This document shows positions 1 to 11,998 of a DNA stretch of 64,000 nt, one piece after another. Where the stretch lies: NCBI GenBank assembly GCA_025677815.1, contig JAIXMP010000066.1, positions 1 to 64,000 on the forward strand, in the 5' to 3' direction. Origin of the DNA: Phascolomyces articulosus (taxonomy: Eukaryota > Mucoromycota > Mucoromycetes > Mucorales > Lichtheimiaceae). Every line of letters begins with the position of its first letter. Position 1 is the first letter of the stretch. Position numbers and translations under genes: made by a program. The notes beneath the pieces are model-generated. The model ran no database searches and had not been told where the DNA came from. It was given only the letters and a program-made list of their open reading frames with translations.

Positions 1-560
1 AATGGATGCGTTGCTACTACCCCCCTTTTTCGCCATAGCTGCCGCTAAACGTGCCGATAAATCCGAACTAGAACCATTGTTTTTGTTATTGATGGTGGGT
101 GAACTGGAACCACTATTCTTATTGCTATGAGCGGGACCAGGACTTTCTGACCGTTTTTGCTGTTGCTGAGGTTTCTTTTTTCGTTGAACTGTTGTCACCA
201 TACCACTAATAGGATCTACATAGGTTTCTGTTTCTGTTTCACCTGGTTGACCTTTTGTTATGTGTTCAATTCAAAGAAGAACATATATATATATAAAAAC
301 ACTCATTATCAGAACATTTATTGCAAAATAAAAACGGATTTTTTTATACCATTGGATGCCTAACTATTATTATTACCAGTGACAGTCATGTTATTTCCAG
401 TAGTAGTGACAGGAGCATTCGAACTATTATTATTATTATTATTAGGTTGATTTTCTTGTTGTTCGAGAAGTGTATCAAAAGTCGTTTCTACATTAGAGAT
501 GGCCTGTTTTAATAGACCACCCCATCGCGTTGTTTCACTAGAACCGAAAAACCCGCTCAT
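1..560 (-). CDS. TMF/Sgm1-like Golgi coiled-coil protein, N-terminal part (cut by window start)
   Basis: This is the first part of a gene reading leftwards out of the window. I place the start at 560 (MSGFFGSSETTRWGG...) rather than at an in-frame Met at 659, because the 560 protein begins like TMF/Sgm1 golgins: a short amphipathic segment (LLKQAISNVETTFDTLLEQQ) before low-complexity sequence. Exon 1 runs 560-377. An intron 376-252 (GTAATA...AAAAG) joins in frame to exon 2 at 251-1. Exon 2 encodes a basic QK/S-rich linker ending near DLSARLAAAMAKKGG, a typical lead-in to the coiled coil. About 145 residues are visible. Family knowledge: TMF/Sgm1 proteins are Rab6/Ypt6-binding Golgi tethers in vesicle traffic. 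The coiled coil and the Rab6-binding C-terminus lie outside the window, so the identification rests on the N-terminus only. Confidence 0.65.
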
Positions 561-811
561 TGAAAAAAGTAATGGTTTTGGATGGTGTGGATGTGCTACC
601 CTACTTGCCCAAAAAGGTGACTGGAGTAGGTAACGTTTAGAGTAAGTGTGTTGGAGCAAAAGAGAAAAAAAGGGGGTGGGTGGGTCCCAAGGGTTTATAT
701 TTTTCTTAGACGAGTTTGCGGTAAGTCAAATTACAAACAGCTTTTTTCGTTTTTTATGCGAAAAAAAAAAGACAAGTTCTTCCCTTTCAAATGGGAAAAT
801 CTTATCTTTTC

Positions 812-843
<32 letters not shown>

Positions 844-1052
844 TGTGATGATGTCTATATACTTCTTGTACCTAATGAAATCATAATTTCCAACAGAAAT
901 AAAAAATAATTATTATACACACAGACGACAGATAATGTTCGCTATTAAAAAACATTGATGCAGCCCAAGGGCCCTTCATCTTTTATTATGGCTTATAGAG
1001 GTACATCAATTAAAATATAATCATTATTTTTATTATTATCATAATTATTAAA
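561..1052. other. Intergenic, promoter of the golgin gene
   Basis: There is no convincing gene here. The stretch lies between the golgin start and the stop of the acetyltransferase, both on the minus strand. It contains a run of about 29 A at 811-839 and G-rich sequence at 668-690. ORFs on the plus strand here are low-complexity Lys/Phe and are not supported. Confidence 0.6.
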
Positions 1053-1826
1053 CTAAGATTCCCACGAAAATGGTTCAAAAGTAGGTCTTTCTTGGCCACT
1101 GACTTGAGTTTCAGGAATAATGTATTGATAAGTCAATCCATCAATAAAATTGCCAAAGTTATAAGCCCAATAATCCATCTTGCCAACATATTTAAATTGA
1201 AAAGATTCAAACAGCTTAATAGATGCTGTATTTGCTGTTGATATATAAACTTTATATAATAATAATAATAATAACAGGTTGAGTATAATGAGTATAATGA
1301 TTTATGATCCAATATGTAATTTCATTCCTTACCAACGACATTCTTAAACTTTTGCTGTGTTGCAATTTTTAATAATTCAGATACGAGAACACGACCTAGA
1401 CCTCGTCGTCGATGACCTGAACTGATATAAATAGCAAGCATTGTTGATCTAATTTAAAATATATATATAAAGAAGAACATTTTTTTTAGAAAAATAATAA
1501 CGAAAACGTGAGACAAAATGAAATTGGATGATGTTTCTTTACAAACTAAAAGCAGGGAAAGGATGTGTAGGACTCAAATAAGCATAAGCAATAGGATGAT
1601 CTGTTGTCTTGTCAACAATAGCAATAGCAGCATAACCACTGGACCGACATGCTTGATACCATTTTTGGATATAATCCAAGTTGACGGTTTCATAATAAAG
1701 AAGAGTTGAATGATCAAGAATACATTCATTAAAAATATCAAGAATAAAAGGTAAATCTTGTTCTTTTACTGCACGAATCGTATAATTATCCACCAATGGA
1801 ATTGTTGTCTTCTTGCTGTTACTCAT
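1053..1826 (-). CDS. GNAT-family N-acetyltransferase, phosphinothricin-acetyltransferase-like
   Basis: This gene should transfer an acetyl group from acetyl-CoA to an amino group of a small molecule; the substrate cannot be told from sequence. Three exons, 1826-1543, 1448-1333 and 1234-1053, join in frame to give 193 aa. The N-terminus YTIRAVKEQDLPFILDIFN is the usual beta1-alpha1 opening of PAT-type GNATs, followed by a segment with ST..YYETV. The acetyl-CoA loop is seen as GHRRRGLGRVL (the Q/R-x-x-G-x-G/A motif) at about residues 110-120. The C-terminus has the N-x-A-S-x-x-L-F-E motif of the family, spread over the last intron (AN|TASIKLFE). The splice sites are good: GTAAAG, GTAAGG, and acceptors TTAG and ACAG. 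Length is normal for the family. It lies tail-to-head with the golgin gene. Confidence 0.85.
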
Positions 1827-2304
1827 ATTTTCTTTTTTTTAAAATAAAAGTTGGGAAAAGAGAAAGAAAAAGAAAACTTAAAATTGGTTTATTTATAAAA
1901 GAAAAAAAAACTAGGTGTTATAGTTACACGAATACTAAAAGATTATTAATATCAATCGACTGCGGCAACAAGAACTTATAACAACAACTAGTAGTAACTC
2001 AAAGCTGTAAATAGTCGCTGGTGGGATTAAAATAAAAGGCCGGTTGTGTACAACTATTTCCTGTTTCATATACAATATTTTATTTATGAATGTTCTTGCT
2101 ATTATGTAGATTGTTTGTGAATATGTGAGTGTGTGTGTGATACATCATGCAATTATTTACAGCTTGTATGGGGATGGAGGGGGTAACGATGATAGATTGT
2201 ATAGAGAGTATGAAATGGCTATCGTATAAAAAGATGTGTGATTTATACATCCAAGTGTGGGTAATAAAGTAAATCAAGAAGAGTTACTATAATTACTATT
2301 ATTT
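1827..2304. other. Intergenic
   Basis: Nothing gene-like is seen. It holds the promoter of the acetyltransferase on its left and the 3' flank of the membrane-protein gene on its right. A short GT-rich run lies at 2127-2141. Confidence 0.6.
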
Positions 2305-4613
2305 TTAATACCGTTTTAATGAAGAAGATGTTGACCACCAACGTGTTGCCCAAGCGAAGACCCCTTGTTCTTCCTCTTTATTAGATGAGGTATTATTGGT
2401 AGTATGTTGAGATTCAGGTGTTTGGCGATGATTTTCTTCCATTACTGTTTCCAATGGCATCATTCTTGGATCATTGTTATGGGCAGGATGAAACGTTGTT
2501 GGGGACCCAATGATATAGTTCTTATTATTGTTATAATAAGGAGATGAAAGCATATTGTTGGTTGCCGAGGTCATTGTATTATTATTCATCATCATCATTG
2601 CAGGAGCAGGAACGGAAGGCATTGTGGTTGGTGTTGTAAAAGAATCGTACTCGTTTTCAGAATATCTGGGGTTTTGTATATAATAGGTAAAATAAACCAA
2701 AAGGAAAATGAGAATAATTAAACCCCATCCACCGACAATGATACATAGTACAACCAATGGTCCTAATGTTTCTGCAGCATTTGTATCACTTAATACAGCT
2801 ACTAATACAGATGTCCATAGTATACAACAAAATGAAGCTGTTCGAAAATAATTGATCTATATCATTTGGTTGAAGTAACGACGAATAAGAAACTTAATAT
2901 CTAAATGATACAGTAATTAGGACAGTTTTTTATTTTTTCTTTAAAAAAAATACAACTTACTTTATCAACATAACAAGGCCGTGTTTTAATATTATAGCAA
3001 ATCATGGTAAGAAGAATCATAATGGATAAAATCGCTCGTATTCTATTCTTCTGACTTGTAGTTTCTACTAACAAATAGACAATAGCAAGAAACAAACCTG
3101 TTTTCCACGGAAATGAATTAGATTCTTTTTTTTATAAATTGAATGTATAAAAATAGATCTTACCCATATTTTTTATAAAAGCTACACTAATAGATTTAAA
3201 TGCTATTTCATTATTTTTAGGCTTTCTTTCATAACTGGTTAAAAAGATAGTTAATAGAAAATAAGCAACGACATATCCAGCTACAGAGGACCAAAGATAT
3301 AATTTTTGAGATATACTGGATGAATGACAACGTAATGTATCAAAAAATTCATTACTAGGGACATTGAGTGTTTGACATGCGGCGGAACTGACAAAAGTCG
3401 TCTAAATAACATTATTAATTATTCCTGTTTTTTCCTTTCTTCTTGTATTCATCAAGTAATCCCTAAACCTTCTATTCTCTAACTTACAAGGACTGGTATA
3501 TATAAAAGGGTCTATTATAATATTTTATTTTTTAAAAAAAAATGTTAGTATGGGAAGATTAGGAAAAAAAAAAAAAAGAGTAGAAAATGCTGATTAACTT
3601 ACAGTAACAGGAATACACCAATGCACCCATCGGGTCGGAATTTTGTAAGGCCGCCACATGTTTATGCAATGAACTGTAAAGGCAATCAGTAATCCAAGCA
3701 TCGCTGTTGCAAATACAGTCCAAACAGAATAAGTATACCAAGTGGGTGTTCGCATATCTGGCATGAACCCTCCTGCATTCATTATAATGGTCACCAAATT
3801 TAAAAAATCGCCATGATCTTCCTCTTGAGTTATTGTTGTTGTTGAATTGGATGAAGTATGTAACAAGTTGACAGTAATGAAATCCCTGAGTGGAAACACC
3901 AAAAGTTGAAAAAATTCAATAATGAGAATGGCAATCTGAACCCAGTTCGTCCACATTTTCGAATCCCAATCCTTGAATCGCGTTTTGTAAACGGCTTGCA
4001 TATGAGCATCATCACTGCCAAATAATTCTTTTCGTTCCTTGTAATAACACCGTTGTCGAGTAATCAAATAGAGGTTGACACAAAGGACGAGGATAAATAA
4101 AAATGTTTGAAGAAGAGGAGAAGATGGAGTCTCGGAACTACTGGCAGTTCCAATAAGAACGATGAAAGAAACGAGCATGACAACAAGACATAAGAGTGAA
4201 AAGAGATGATAGAATTTATAGGCATTGACTTTAAGATGTTCGTGTGATGACCGATTATTATTCGAAATACTGTTATTATTATTGTTGTTCGGTAGCCTTT
4301 GTTTATCATTATGAAAAAGGATGGTCATCAAATGAAGGACAGGTATTCGAAATACAGTCTTGACTTGATCTTTAAGGTTTTCTACAAGCTGATCTATTTC
4401 TTTTTGATCCTCGATTTGTTCTTCTCGACGTTGTTGTGCTGGAACTTTATGCCATCGTGTAATCCAAAGATAAAAAACGACCGATAAAAGGATAATACAT
4501 ATGACCGAGAAAAAGAGAATGATCGAAGCAAGATCACTTGCAGGTCTTCCGGAAGTATCTTGTTGTTGATACGTTGCAAAACCAATGTTGGAGTTGTTGA
4601 CAGTTGCTGGCAT
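2305..4613 (-). CDS. Polytopic membrane protein of unknown function (about 11 TM segments)
   Basis: I do not recognise the family. Four exons, 4613-3603, 3401-3164, 3097-2961 and 2856-2305, keep the frame and give 645 aa. Hydrophobic segments lie near residues 27-50, 135-156, 165-185, 220-245, 290-315 and 327-345, with five more in exons 2-4, the last before a Q/N/T-rich cytosolic tail of about 125 residues. The loop between TM1 and TM2 has a charged coiled-coil-like stretch (about 60-80) and an N-rich patch. Conserved-looking aromatic loops include MWTNWVQIAI and FMPDMRTPTWYTYSVW. It is probably a plasma-membrane or endomembrane protein. A receptor or channel role is possible, but nothing visible proves it. 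Introns are 60-200 nt with GTAAGT, GTAAGA and GTAAGT donors. Confidence 0.7.
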
Positions 4614-7600
4614 TAATAATATTTATGAATAGATAAAAAAAAATTGCCGTACAAGGAAAGAAGATGGAGTTTTGTCCTTTCTTCTTTTTTTTACTACGTA
4701 TTACTCGTTTATTTTGAATTATTTAATAAGATAACAAGGATAATGAGAATTTTGTTAGGTTTGTCAAAGATATGTGTATAGATAAAGAAAAAAGAAAAAA
4801 TGAAAGAAGGAAGAATAATAGTTTAGGTAAATCGGTCTGGTTGTTGATGGTCTGTTGTGGTGATTGCCTTTCTTGGAAATTTGTTTTGATGTTAATTTTT
4901 TTTAACATAACTCTTTCTTATATTACCAATTGTACACATATGCCCCCCTCCCCCAACATGTGACATATTTATATATAGTTCTCCTTGACAATTATTCTTT
5001 ATAACAACAAAAATAATAAATTACGTAGAATGAACATGAACCTTCCGCCAAAATAAATCAATTTATATATACAATACCTATATACAACAGTTTTGTTCAA
5101 AATTACCAAAAAAAAAAGATGCCCCTTTCATAGATAGGAGGATGGATCAACACTTAATATTTTTTTGTTGTAAGTATACGAGAAGATGTATTATTTGATC
5201 AATATTATTTAGTAACTTGAATAGCATATATTAATAGCACATAATACAATTTATAGCATTGAAAAATGATCTCATTACGTTTCTTTACAAAACATTATCC
5301 TCTCAAAGTAAGCTGAAAATAAACTAATAGATATGTTAAGTTTTTATATATTGTTACCTTTTCATTGGGCTATACACTTTAATAAATCCATTATACTCAT
5401 TTCTTTAATTTATAATACTGATTTATCGATGAAATAACGCTAGCGTGTTTGATTTATATATCATGAACGACCTTTGTCTTATTGATAATGAGTAATATTG
5501 TGTCCAGTCCATCATCTTTAGATACATTCTTTTATTTTTGCATTACTACAACAGATTAAATATTTGTATATATATATCTTCAACTTGTTATGCAGAGAAA
5601 AGATATTTGACAAGGTCGTTTTTACTTCGGCTAAAATGACCTCACATACAATACAGATTCATAGTATATTGGTATATGTAAAATAGCAATAATAAATAAA
5701 TAAATAAATAAATAAAAACATACTATTTTAATTCCATCTATTTACTACTTAATACCTATATTATACAAGTGATATATTATGTTGGGATATTTTTCCTTTT
5801 AGATAAGGGAGATGAATAGTAATATATTTTGAGTAAAAGTATATATTTAATCATTTCTACACTTTTATCCGTTGAGAATCTTCATTTTCAGTTGCAACAT
5901 TGCTTTCAATACTAAAATTCGTTTGTAACAATATAATGTAACCGGAAAACTGGATAGTTTCATTTCGTCTGGTTAATAATTATAATAAAGTTTCTGGGAA
6001 AAAACAATCGGTGATAAGATCTGATATAACTTACTATTCGTACAATTTGGTTTATCAAAAAAAAAAAAGAACAATTGCTAAATAGGGAATTGTAATTTTG
6101 TTTCCATTTAGAAAGAAAAGATTTTATTTATATGTCAATTAATACTATTTCACACAGTACTTTATATAATTGAAGATTGGGGGGGAAGATATAAAAAAAA
6201 GTACATAAATGCATCCTAAAATCAACCAAAAAAAGGCATAGAAGAAAAAGAAAGAAAAAAAAGAAAGCAGATGGTACTTTTGTTGTTGTTCTAGCTCTTT
6301 TTCTAATAATAATATTAATGAATAAACATTACAAAAAAGACATTATTATTCTTACGTATCATCAAAAGTGACAGTTACGATTTAATTATCAATATATGGT
6401 ATTAATGAAAAATCGAAAAGCGATATAAATTTTACCTCATACAGTAGCGTCTTGTATGGCTATTGCTCTTGTGTGGCGTAAAATATTATATCTTATAAGG
6501 TGTAAAAAAAATGGTGTATAGTGATTGATTGACATATTATGTATGTGGCACCACCATGTCAATCTTAAGGGGAGTTAGAAGAAACTCTCACATTTGGATC
6601 AATGGCGGTGGTAACAAAAGTCCCTGCATTAAAAAAAAAAGTCTTTTGGATTTTGAATACGGGGCAATGATGTGAATGATAGGGGTAAACAGGAAATTGA
6701 TAGGATTCGTTATATATATATATAAATATATACACCACAGTGACAGCTGATACTGACAAGTAAACAAATACATAAGAAGAATTCTATAAAGTACAGAGAT
6801 TTACTGTTATATAAATATAATATATGACGATGTTGAGTATTACATAATATAAATTCGTGAGATTGAAGATGATGGTTATGAAAAGGTATATATATAAAGT
6901 TCAAACTATAATAAATGATGATCGTCAGGGACGAATCGAGTAGGTTATCCCAAAATTGAATCACTTATATACATTTTCACTTAGAATCAAATGAGGGAAC
7001 ATTATTATGTATGCTTACATACAGTTCATCATTACATTTATTAAATACGACGCGTCTATTTTTTTTTCTTTCTCACTGAGTTATCTTTTCTTATCATTGC
7101 ATATAATAAATTAATTATTGATTATGAACTATTTCATTACTAGTGTTCATTGGTAAAAGATCAATGTTATATTACATAAAAAAAAGATTAGGGGTCCAAC
7201 TTACTTTTAGTAAACGCGGGCCATTTTTTATTTTAAATGTAGTATGTCTATCCAAAAAGAAGGATTTATATATATTTTGGGGGGAGGGGTAAAGAATAAA
7301 GAAAGGGATGAAGAAGTCAATGAAGAAAAGAAAGAGAAGGAGAAAAGGAGTTCAACCAGGATGTATTATAATCTCTCTAACCAAGTTTGAAAGCATGGTT
7401 TACAGTTTTGATGTTTATGTATGTTTCTTATAATTTTTGGATATAGATGCATATAACAACGAAAGCAATATCTTTATTACCAGTCACTAAATTATACACC
7501 ATTTTACCATCCTAACGAGAATAATATTTTATATGATATTTGTACTATTTACTACTATTACTATTAACTATCATGCATTACGGACTTAATAATGGTTTAT

Positions 7601-8474
7601 GAAAGAAATGGTGTGATTGCGTTTATTTGTTTTGATTTTCCTTATATTATTTCTCACATTATTTTATAAAGACATTCGTTAAGATACTGTACACTATGAA
7701 TATTTTGTTGTTCGTTATGAAATAATGCATCTGTATGTAAAAAAAAGAAAACTGCAACAACGATCATGAATAAATAGAGAGAGAGAGAGAGAGTATGCTT
7801 ATGTTTCATCCTCACTAAAAAAAAAAGGTTGGTTGGTTGGTAATGGAACGACAGGTTTGCTATATTTCTCATCATGCATATCAACTGCAGGCACGTCACT
7901 AATCCAAACATGAAAAAAAGTATATTATATTATTATTATCATAATATTTTTTTTTACTATATTGACTGTAAAATAAACACAAAAAAAACCATATAACTTA
8001 ATATTCCTTGTAGTCATATACAATTATTACTATGTATTATTATTACTTCTCTCTCTCTCTTTCTCCCCCAAACAATACCACGACATTACATCTTCCTCTC
8101 CGCTCTCCCCCAGCGGCCCTTCCATCTACTTTTGCCCATTATATTATGTTATGTTATACTGATGACGATGTCTGTTGTTGTTACCGTTATAGATGAGGAT
8201 AATGATAATAATGACGGTTTATGACCAAAAAAAAAAAATGCATGTGCTCATCTAATCCACTTGAAAGGTAGTTCCTTCTTTTTTTTTTTTATTTCTTTAC
8301 TCTTCTTTCCCTTCTTCTTAACATCTCTCCTCCTTCTCTCTCGCTCCCTCTTCTTGCACGCGTCTTTTTTCTCTCTTCTCTCCATTCTTACCTATATTTT
8401 CCCCTTCACATTCCTCTCTCATATTTTTTCATAATAAAAAGAATACACGTCTTTTTTTTTCATATATATATACA
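4614..8474. other. Long non-coding, AT-rich intergenic region
   Basis: About 3.9 kb without a supportable gene, between two divergent genes (membrane protein to the left, bHLH regulator to the right). It contains (TAAA)n near 5696-5716, a GA run at 7776-7793 and a pyrimidine-rich CT/TCTC tract at 8048-8065 and 8280-8410 just before the bHLH gene. All ORFs are short, overlapping on both strands and of A/T-driven composition. It may hold distal control elements of the bHLH gene or unrecognised non-coding RNAs; I see no tRNA or snRNA motif. Confidence 0.55.
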
Positions 8475-8484
8475 TATATAAAAG
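8475..8484 (+). promoter_or_regulatory. TATA box of the bHLH gene
   Basis: TATATAAAAG lies 80 bp upstream of the ATG at 8564 and just after a long pyrimidine-rich tract, a common fungal core-promoter arrangement. Inferred from position and sequence only. Confidence 0.45.
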
Positions 8485-8563
8485 ACTAGATCTACACTTT
8501 CGTTTCTAAAAAAAATCGCATTTATTAATTCTTATTGGATCCCTCTCCTTTGTTATTTTCCTG

Positions 8564-9612
8564 ATGAATTCAACTACAACTAATACTATGACTGATAATA
8601 CCAAATATTTATTTCCTACTGATGATTACATGACTGATTATACTGTCGTTCCACCACCTTACGCGACAAAAGTTGAACTTTCTGGCGCTCCGGTTTTATA
8701 TCAAGGTTTGTTTTTTTTTGATTTTTTGTTTGTTTTTCTTTTTTTTTTCAATAACAAAAAAACAAATGAATATATAGAAGGTTCGTTTCATTACATGAAT
8801 ACAAGCCCTGTATCTATGGGTGAAGCGACACCATCGACAACAACAACAGACGCTTCGACAGTGTCCATGATTGAACATGATAATAATTTTCATAATCATA
8901 ATTGTCAACAACAACAACTTCTTCCCGAAGTATCTGTGGCTCCATATCAACAAATGACGCCACGACCCCAACAACAAGAAGAAACAACATCTATTGGCGG
9001 TGTTAGTATTGGTGGCGGTGGTGGTGCTTATAGTATGCAACAACATAGTCCTGGTACACCCATGTCAACATTGACATCGTGTTGCACTTCACCTGCTCCT
9101 GCTCCATTGATGAACGTGACATCCATGACCAATACACATCCCATTGGTCTAGGTCTTTTACCTTGTACACCGACATCACCTAGTTCATCATCCCCATCTC
9201 CACCTTCATCAGCTTCTGTTTCTTCTTCTCTTGTTCCATGCCCAATAAACAATAATGAGAAAAATACGACGCGTCAACCAATGACAGCGGATCATTTTTA
9301 TCCAGAATTTTTACATTATTCAAAAGAATGTTATGATCATCCACAACAACAGCAACAACCAGTGCCTTCCATGTCACCGTCGTCGGGACAGAAAAAACGT
9401 TCAAATCAACAAAAATCGACCGTAACGTCCATGTCGTGTGGCAATTCGGATGCAGTTACCCCTAACACACCGACAGGTATGATTGATGATGCCGCAGAAA
9501 ATAACAACCAACAATCTCATCCACATCACCATCATCATGATACAACACCTGCTAGTAGTGTAGAGGAATGGACTGATCATATTAAAACGGAAACCACGGC
9601 TTTAACAAATCC

Positions 9613-9645
<33 letters not shown>

Positions 9646-10244
9646 GTATGTTCTTTTGTCATTTTTTGCTTTAGTAGAATGTATTCACATATTTATATTT
9701 ATAATTTGATTAATCTGTATACATATAAATAATGATAATATATATATAGATCGTTGATATCAAATTCAGAATTAAGACGACAGATTCATATCCAATCTGA
9801 ACAAAAACGTCGAGCACAAATCAAAGATGGTTTCGAGGATCTACGAAATGAATTACCGAGTTGTCTTAATAAGAAGATGAGTAAAGTTGCATTGTTACAC
9901 AGGAGTAAGTAAAATCGTTGGTATAGTTACTAAACTTAATAATGACAACTCTATCCAATGTACCATAATAACATATGATGCTATGCTAGCTGTTCAACAT
10001 ATTCAACATCTTAAAAGTACTCAAGTCACCATCTTAGCAGAGCTTGAAAGATTGGTGAATGAGAATGAACAGTTAAGAAAGTAAGTATTTTTTTATAGTT
10101 CTTAATAAGAAATCGAGTTGTTTGAAGCATTCATCCATTCATGTTATTAATACTATTTTATTAAGATTCCAAGAAAGCGTTTTGCAGAAACAAGCACTTG
10201 AAAAGATGTGTCACATGAATGATAATCCACAACATTCACTGTAA
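8564..10244 (+). CDS. bHLH-leucine zipper transcription factor (class B, Max/Mlx-like)
   Basis: A nuclear DNA-binding regulator of 444 aa. Exons 8564-8705, 8778-9645, 9750-9904, 9990-10080 and 10166-10244 join in frame. The N-terminal about 330 residues are low complexity (T, S, P, G patches, HHHHH, and poly-Q encoded by CAA repeats at 9612-9645). The basic region RRQIHIQSEQKRR has H350, E354 and R358, the H-x3-E-x3-R set that in this family predicts binding to the CACGTG E-box. Helix 1, a loop (CLNKKMSK), helix 2 and a zipper (LAELERLVNENEQLRK) follow across exons 3-5. Introns interrupt helix 2 and the zipper. The first intron (72 nt) is a multiple of three and open, so retention would add 24 residues. 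The poly-Q run touches the exon 2 donor. The target pathway is unknown. Confidence 0.88.
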
Positions 10245-10696
10245 AAATCCGTGTCATCTTGGACTTACTCTTTTATATATAATTTTCCATCACAAACAAT
10301 AATTATTATTTTATCATCATAGTTCTTTTTTTATATATATCTTCTATAGTTTTATTATATTTAGTATGTTATTTTCTTCTTTCAATTCTTTCTTTTATGT
10401 ATTTACGATCCTTCTTCCTTCCCTCCCCCTCCCCCCTTTTTTTTCCTCTCTCCACTTTTTGTTTCCGTAATGAGCGTTGCATACCAAACTTTTTCTTTTG
10501 CATAACAACATACATACACAATCCTCCCCCTATACACACACATACTCACACACACACTTTTGTATATGCGTAACATCATTTTCCTTTTTCTTTTATGCCT
10601 TTATCAACCTCCTCTCAATCTTAATTCTCTTTTTTTTAATATCAAAAAGTCTCATTTTATTATCTATATTTATATATAATATCGTCTGCTTCTTAT
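10245..10696. other. Convergent 3' intergenic region
   Basis: The 3' flanks of the bHLH gene (plus) and the thioredoxin gene (minus) meet here. It is pyrimidine-rich on the plus strand (10405-10460) with a CA-rich patch at 10535-10558. No gene is seen. Confidence 0.6.
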
Positions 10697-11417
10697 CTAA
10701 GCACGATCGGCATGTTTCTTGACAAATTCTTCTACCAAAGGTCCACTTTTCATACCAACGAATTGATCAACCACTTGACCATTATTGAAAGCAACTACTG
10801 TTGGTAATGCAGCAATCTATTTTACAAATAACATATAATGAGTTATTCAATCAATCCTTCTATATCCATAACATCCTTTTCAATTTCTTATGTAAGGGAA
10901 AAAAAAACTTACGCCATATTGACCAGCCAATTCATTGGCTTCATCCACATCTAACTTGACCAAAGTAACCTTTGGATTGGCCTTGACGGATTTTTCTAAC
11001 AATGGACCGAGCATTTTACAAGGACCACACCAGCTAATAATATATAAATGGGAATGTGCGTTAGGGTAGGTGCATAAAGGGAGGGACAAGTAAAAACAAC
11101 AACAACTTTACTTTGCATAAAAGTCAACAATGACAGGATGATCAGCCTTATTGACAAGTTCACCAAAAGTTTCACTGGTAGCTTCCACTGTTTTACCAGT
11201 AAAAACTGGGATACCAGCATGGAATGAACGTTGAGAAATAACTATTATATTAAAATAATACCAGAGTTAGAAAAGAGTCATTCTTTTGAGAATTAGAAAT
11301 TAAAATAGTTCTTCCCTTCCCCACCCACCCCCTTTCTGAATCTTTCATTTAATATTGTTATAATTTACATTGAGTGGATCGGTATGCAGGTCTGACAAGT
11401 TGACGGAAGGCGTTCAT
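10697..11417 (-). CDS. Mitochondrial thioredoxin
   Basis: A small dithiol-disulfide oxidoreductase. Four exons, 11417-11369, 11241-11112, 11033-10913 and 10816-10697, join in frame to 139 aa. The active site is W61-C62-G63-P64-C65, split by an intron just before the Trp codon. Downstream, KLDVDEANELAGQYG is followed by a cis-Pro motif (AALPTV). The first about 28 residues are rich in Arg, Ser and Gln with few acids and contain RSFHAG, a typical mitochondrial presequence end, so I infer matrix location and reduction by thioredoxin reductase. The C-terminal helix ends FVKKHADRA. Family length is normal once the presequence is removed. It is divergently arranged with the small secreted-protein gene at 11999. 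Confidence 0.93.
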
Positions 11418-11936
11418 GATTCTTATAAATTGTTAAAAAAAAAGAACAAATTGATTTCAAATCAATCGAGATCTTTTTTTCGCGTTTATAATTCAAATAA
11501 TCTATATCCCTGCCTATTATTGAGCGACACTCCGATCCTTTCCGCATTGAGAATACGTATTCTCGTATGGAAACAGTTTATACTACAAGTGATTATTATC
11601 TTTGAAATGAAATTTGGGTTTCTTTTCAATATCCAACTCAATCACTGGTCACCACTACTATTACAACATCACTATCAAAAGGTTCTAAACAAAAGTAAGC
11701 CAGACTAATATCTAACAAGCTTATCTCCTTTGACTTATATATTAAAAATAATTTGTTATTCATCATCTTTGTTCGTTTCACTTTAATTTCAGTTGAATAT
11801 CCCGTGCTAAAACTGTTTTTATAAAAGTATACTCGAATATAGTGATTGTATTATGTATCCGAAAGTTGATAAAATGTACTTTTTTTCACTCAATCACTTT
11901 GAAAATAAAGAGTGATATATAAATAGTATTTTATGA
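11418..11936. other. Divergent intergenic region
   Basis: This is the shared upstream region of the thioredoxin gene (minus) and the proline-rich secreted-protein gene (plus). A 112-codon plus-strand ORF at 11370-11708 overlaps thioredoxin exon 1 antisense and lacks any recognisable domain, so I leave it out. Confidence 0.55.
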
Positions 11937-11948
11937 TATATATATAAA
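11937..11948 (+). promoter_or_regulatory. TATA box of the proline-rich secreted-protein gene
   Basis: TATATATATAAA ends about 50 bp before the ATG at 11999. The strong TATA and short leader suggest a regulated or highly expressed gene; this is inference from spacing. Confidence 0.5.
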
Positions 11949-11998
11949 GAAGGTGAAATATCTTTTCGAAGCATTCGTTTTCTGGATCAAAAACGAAA

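Noticed and set aside
646..909. Plus-strand ORFs rich in Lys and Phe
   Set aside because: Made by poly-A and poly-T runs in the promoter of the golgin gene; no domain, no splice context.
2080..2277. 65-codon minus ORF
   Set aside because: His/Thr/Ile composition from a GT repeat; no homology recognised.
8696..9404. Minus-strand ORFs opposite the bHLH gene
   Set aside because: Shadows of the low-complexity coding strand; no independent start context or domain.
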